DNA of 64,000 nucleotides from Candidatus Villigracilis adiacens (GTDB lineage Bacteria; Chloroflexota; Anaerolineae; Anaerolineales; Villigracilaceae): contig JADJBU010000012.1 in assembly GCA_016703605.1 (NCBI GenBank), forward strand, positions 1 through 64,000, given 5' to 3'. Shown here piece by piece: positions 61,229 to 64,000 of this stretch. Position numbers and translations under genes: made by a program. Within the stretch, counting starts at the first letter, position 1, and the number at the start of each line of letters is the position of its first letter. A model generated the notes under the pieces. The model had not been told where the DNA came from. It saw only the letters and a program-made list of their open reading frames with translations, and ran no database searches.

Positions 61229-61989
61229 ACCTTCAACCTTACCTCGAATTTGCCACTTCCCTTGCGTATCACGCGGGGAAGATTACTTTAAGATACTTCA
61301 ATACGGGCGTGGTCCCGGACCGCAAGGAAAATAATGACCCGGTGACGATTGCCGACCGTGAAGCCGAAGCCTTTGTGCGCGCGGAGGTGGAAAAGCATTA
61401 TCCGGGTCATGCCATTGTGGGGGAGGAATACGGCGAGAACGGCAACGGTCATGCGTTTCGCTGGATCGTTGACCCGATTGACGGAACGATCTCATTTGTG
61501 CAGGGCGTGCCGTTGTATGGTGTGTTGATCGCGCTGGAGATCGAGGGAGTGGTGAAAGTCGGCGCGGCGTACTTCCCGCCATTGGATGAAATGCTGACCG
61601 CGGCGGACGGGTTGGGCTGCTGGAATAACGGACGCCGCGCGCGCGTTTCAGGCGTGGGTAAACTTTCAGAAACCTGTGTGGTCACTTCAGATTTCCAACA
61701 CCTTGAAAGAAAGCGTTCCGGCATTCTTCAGCGTTTTGAAAGTGCGGGCGCATTGCTGCGCACCTGGGGCGATGCCTACGGATATTTACTTGTCGCCACG
61801 GGGCGCGCGGGGGCGGCGCTCGACCCGCGCATGGATGTGTATGACTGCGGACCTTACCCGGTCATCATGCGGGAGGCGGGCGGATACTTCGGCTCGTGGG
61901 ATGGGACAGAGGGACACACTCACGGCGAGGGGCTGGCTTGTAACGCCGCGCTCAAGCCCGAGGTTTTGAAATTGACCCGTGGGAGTTGA
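61225..61989 (+). CDS. Inositol monophosphatase family phosphatase (HisN-like possible)
   Basis: 254 residues. GEEYGENG, WIVDPIDGTISFVQGVPLYG (metal-binding DxxDGT) and a C-terminal WGDAYGYLLVATGRAGAALD are the family sites. Enzymes hydrolyse inositol-1-P, histidinol-P or similar, using Mg2+. The LGCWNNGRRARVSG and WGDAYGY patterns resemble the HisN-type subgroup, but this is only a leaning. Start overlaps the CCA-enzyme stop (ATGA), so co-translated. Confidence 0.88.
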   Translation: MNLQPYLEFATSLAYHAGKITLRYFNTGVVPDRKENNDPVTIADREAEAFVRAEVEKHYPGHAIVGEEYGENGNGHAFRWIVDPIDGTISFVQGVPLYGVLIALEIEGVVKVGAAYFPPLDEMLTAADGLGCWNNGRRARVSGVGKLSETCVVTSDFQHLERKRSGILQRFESAGALLRTWGDAYGYLLVATGRAGAALDPRMDVYDCGPYPVIMREAGGYFGSWDGTEGHTHGEGLACNAALKPEVLKLTRGS

Positions 61990-62022
61990 GTCAAGATTCT
62001 GTACTTTGAGTCAATCCTAACG

Positions 62023-62028
62023 TATAAT
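62023..62028 (+). promoter_or_regulatory. -10 box of a leaderless promoter
   Basis: TATAAT exactly six bases before the ATG at 62035, no Shine-Dalgarno. The clearest plus-strand example. Confidence 0.55.
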
Positions 62029-62034
62029 CGCATC

Positions 62035-62607
62035 ATGACCGAGGAAAAAAGCAGCCGCCTGCCCTATCGTATAAAAGAGCCCTTCCTGAGCAAAACGGAA
62101 GCGGCTCTTTTTCGTTCGCTCACAGACCTGATGGGCGCGCGGTATGTCGTCTGTCCAAAGGTGGCGCTAACCGACCTGTTCACGATCATCCGCCCGAACG
62201 AGAACGTGCATTTCTTCAACAAGATTTTTCGCAAGCATGTGGACTTTTTGCTGTGCGACCTGAAAACCTATGCTCCATCCTTTGGCGTGGAGATCGTCAA
62301 GCCGATTGCCAAGGAGGGGATGCGCGAAGCGGATAAATTCATCGACACCCTTTTTTTCGACGCCGGTATTCCGCTGGCGCATATCGCTTCGGGGGAAACC
62401 TACGACCCGGCGGATATTGTCGCCCTGTTCCGGCTGGCATTGGCCAAGGCGGGGAAGTCGGCGCAAGGTATCGACTCCGTCCCGAATTGCCCGAATTGCG
62501 GCAAGATGATGGTATTGCGGATGCGCCGCGACGGCGCCATGAGGGGAAAAACATATTACGGCTGCGTCGATAACCCGCATTGTCCCGGCTCGCTCGAAAT
62601 CGATTAA
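62035..62607 (+). CDS. DUF2726-like protein with topoisomerase-type zinc ribbon
   Basis: 190 residues. KEPFLSKTEAALFRSLTDLM, VCPKVALTDLF, HVDFLLCDLKTYAPSFGVEI (a PD-(D/E)xK-like strand) and FDAGIPLAHI are typical of DUF2726, a putative nuclease fold. The C-terminal CPNCGKMMVLRMRR ... YYGCVDNPHC is a topoisomerase I-like zinc ribbon for nucleic acid binding. Possibly a DNA-handling protein. Single-gene unit; function unknown. Confidence 0.75.
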   Translation: MTEEKSSRLPYRIKEPFLSKTEAALFRSLTDLMGARYVVCPKVALTDLFTIIRPNENVHFFNKIFRKHVDFLLCDLKTYAPSFGVEIVKPIAKEGMREADKFIDTLFFDAGIPLAHIASGETYDPADIVALFRLALAKAGKSAQGIDSVPNCPNCGKMMVLRMRRDGAMRGKTYYGCVDNPHCPGSLEID

Positions 62608-62729
62608 GCGGCGTTAAAAAAGGGGGCGGCTGGCTCATTACAAAAAAGCAAGTTTTTTCCCTTTGCAATCTTTCTGTCAGGCTTTGTTTCTGCCGAAGTG
62701 GGTAATATCAAACCGACAAGGCAGGCTTC

Positions 62730-63866
62730 ATGAAAATCCTCTTCCTCGGCACGCACGGACAATTCAATCTCGGCGACGAGCTTTTGCTCGAAACATTCCT
62801 GGCCCAATTGGGACCCGACCATCGCTATGCGGTCAACTCCTACGACCCCGCATTTACCCGGGATATGCTGCGCCCCAAATTCGATGTGGAAACCTTCCAT
62901 ACCACCGGCGAACTGCCGCGCTTTCTCAAACACCTGCTCACCAGCCGGGTCATCTTTTTCGGCGGCGGCAGCATCATCAAGGAACTGTACGCCAGCGTGG
63001 GGCGCAACCCATACTCCACCCTGTTCATGATTCTTGCCACAGTCACCTTTGCAAAACAGATCGCCCGCAAAAAGGTCGTCATGAGCAATATCGGAGTCGG
63101 TCCATTGATGACTCCCCGCGGAAAAATGCTCGCCCGCTGGATCTTGCGACAGGTGGATTTTCTTTCCGTCCGCGATGAAAAATCGCATCGCACCGCGCTC
63201 AAAATTGGTCTTTCCCCTTTGAAGGTGAACCTCGCCCCGGACGCTGTTTTTGCCAACCCGCCCGACGTTTTTGTCCCGCACCCCAAGCCATTGCCTCGCT
63301 CAGAGAAAACCCGCATTGCCCTCAACCTCAATTACGATATCGAAAGACCCGAAGCGTGGGAGCCATTTCTTGAAAGCCTGGCGGGGTCTCTCAGGCAGAT
63401 TCACGCCGAGACGCCGCTCGAGATTCACGCGCTGCCCATGCAGAGCAAATTCAAAGCCAACGACGACCTTTCGGTGCTGAGGGATTTTGCAGCCCGCGTT
63501 CCTGAGATTCCCTTCACCCTGCGCGACCCGCAGACAGCGCAGGCGGCGGCGGAGATTATTTCCGGGGTCGACCTGGTGCTTGCCGAGCGCCTGCATACCC
63601 TGGTCATTTCCTCCATTTTGGGCAAGCCATTCTACGGGTTGACCTATGATGTGAAGGTTCGGGAGTTGGTCGATTATCTGGGCATGGAGAACCACTCCCG
63701 GGATATCAACCAGCCATTTTGCGCCCAGGAGTTGACCGACGGCATTCGTTCTGTCTTTGCCGACTATGACAACATCAGCGCCCATTTGCTGGAGCGCAGC
63801 GCCAATTTGCGGATGAAACTGGGTTTGTATTTCGATGTACTCAAACAAAAGGCGCTCTCCCACTAA
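62730..63866 (+). CDS. Polysaccharide pyruvyl transferase family protein (CsaB-like)
   Basis: 378 residues. LFLGTHGQFNLGDELLLE, FFGGGSIIKELY, MSNIGVGPL and SIRDEKSH-like SVRDEKSHRTALKIG show the GT-B-like pyruvyl transferase family; LAERLHTLVISSILGKPF near the end is diagnostic. The family adds ketal pyruvate from PEP to cell-wall polysaccharide or exopolysaccharide sugars, in the cytoplasm. AAGGCAGG precedes the ATG. It may begin a wall-polysaccharide locus that continues past the window edge. Confidence 0.88.
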   Translation: MKILFLGTHGQFNLGDELLLETFLAQLGPDHRYAVNSYDPAFTRDMLRPKFDVETFHTTGELPRFLKHLLTSRVIFFGGGSIIKELYASVGRNPYSTLFMILATVTFAKQIARKKVVMSNIGVGPLMTPRGKMLARWILRQVDFLSVRDEKSHRTALKIGLSPLKVNLAPDAVFANPPDVFVPHPKPLPRSEKTRIALNLNYDIERPEAWEPFLESLAGSLRQIHAETPLEIHALPMQSKFKANDDLSVLRDFAARVPEIPFTLRDPQTAQAAAEIISGVDLVLAERLHTLVISSILGKPFYGLTYDVKVRELVDYLGMENHSRDINQPFCAQELTDGIRSVFADYDNISAHLLERSANLRMKLGLYFDVLKQKALSH

Positions 63867-63879
63867 ACGCCTGGAGACT

Positions 63880-64000
63880 TTGTATACTGGAATTTCGATC
63901 CCATCCCCCGATGTAACCGTCCTCCAGCCTGTACATAAACCCTCCCCGGCGCGCCTGCCCAAACTGAGGCTGCGGGCGCTGACCTCCGTTGAAAAGACCG
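63880..64000 (+). CDS. Possible start of a further gene (partial)
   Basis: An open frame from a TTG at 63880 to the right edge, 40 codons (ISIPSPDVTVLQPVHKPSP, then Arg/Leu-rich RLPKLRLRALTSVEKT). GGAG lies close before the TTG. The frame is short and no family is recognisable, so this is tentative. Confidence 0.3.
   Translation, partial: MYTGISIPSPDVTVLQPVHKPSPARLPKLRLRALTSVEKT

Overview
The window looks like a chromosomal piece of an uncultured Chloroflexota bacterium, probably class Anaerolineae. This is inferred from the gene set and style, not from a marker-gene tree: many lipoproteins with long Thr/Pro-rich linkers, LysM plus M23 proteins, short ProRS, an aldehyde:ferredoxin oxidoreductase tail, hydrogenase maturation genes, and several MttB-like methyltransferases without pyrrolysine codons. 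Many genes seem to be expressed from a TATAAT-like box placed only 6-8 nt before the ATG, which suggests leaderless mRNAs.

Layout. 0-3.7 kb: end of an AOR gene, a CPBP protease, a PAS-GAF histidine kinase and tRNA-Thr(CGT). 3.8-9.2 kb: a frameshifted MshA-like glycosyltransferase, a NYN RNase-like protein and an MFS/GNAT/HAMP trio. 9.4-18.7 kb: an envelope island with two small paralogous lipoproteins, a sirtuin, an Ig/FN3 lipoprotein and three tandem LysM-M23-like lipoproteins. 18.9-20.3 kb: a CBS protein and an alpha/beta hydrolase. 20.4-28.6 kb: a long minus-strand run with, in transcription order, a membrane protein, a cytochrome b5-like protein, a small Cys protein, fdhD, hypA, hypB, hypF, hypC, hypD and hypE. 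28.7-39.5 kb: an alcohol dehydrogenase, a large secreted phosphoesterase with Ig-like repeats, a canonical M23 lipoprotein, acetyl-CoA synthetase, an FAD amine oxidase and a HEAT/hydrolase fusion. 39.6-43.1 kb: an AT-rich two-gene cassette (HerA/FtsK-like ATPase plus a winged-helix/coiled-coil protein) that looks foreign. 43.4-46.1 kb: proS, a frameshifted LOG-family gene, a MazG-like gene and a structured RNA candidate. 46.3-59.9 kb: a methylated-amine locus with a DMGDH/sarcosine dehydrogenase-like enzyme, a family-5 solute-binding protein with two permeases but no ATPase, a GIY-YIG nuclease inside a nest of palindromic repeats, and four tandem MttB-like methyltransferases. 60-64 kb: CCA-adding enzyme, IMPase-family phosphatase, a DUF2726-like protein and a polysaccharide pyruvyl transferase.

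Repeats are abundant. A ~100 bp element with terminal inverted repeats occurs four times. A ~85 bp CATTTCGA hairpin occurs at least five times and clusters around the GIY-YIG gene. Seven-base tandem tracts occur between genes and also, in frame, inside conserved enzymes (hypF twice, the CCA enzyme once). Three genes are each broken by a single-base change in a homopolymer, so sequencing error must be considered.

Best candidates for something new: the repeat-nested GIY-YIG gene whose own stop codon lies in the repeat, the low-GC ATPase cassette, the heptamer tracts tolerated in enzymes, and the RNA element upstream of the MazG-like gene.
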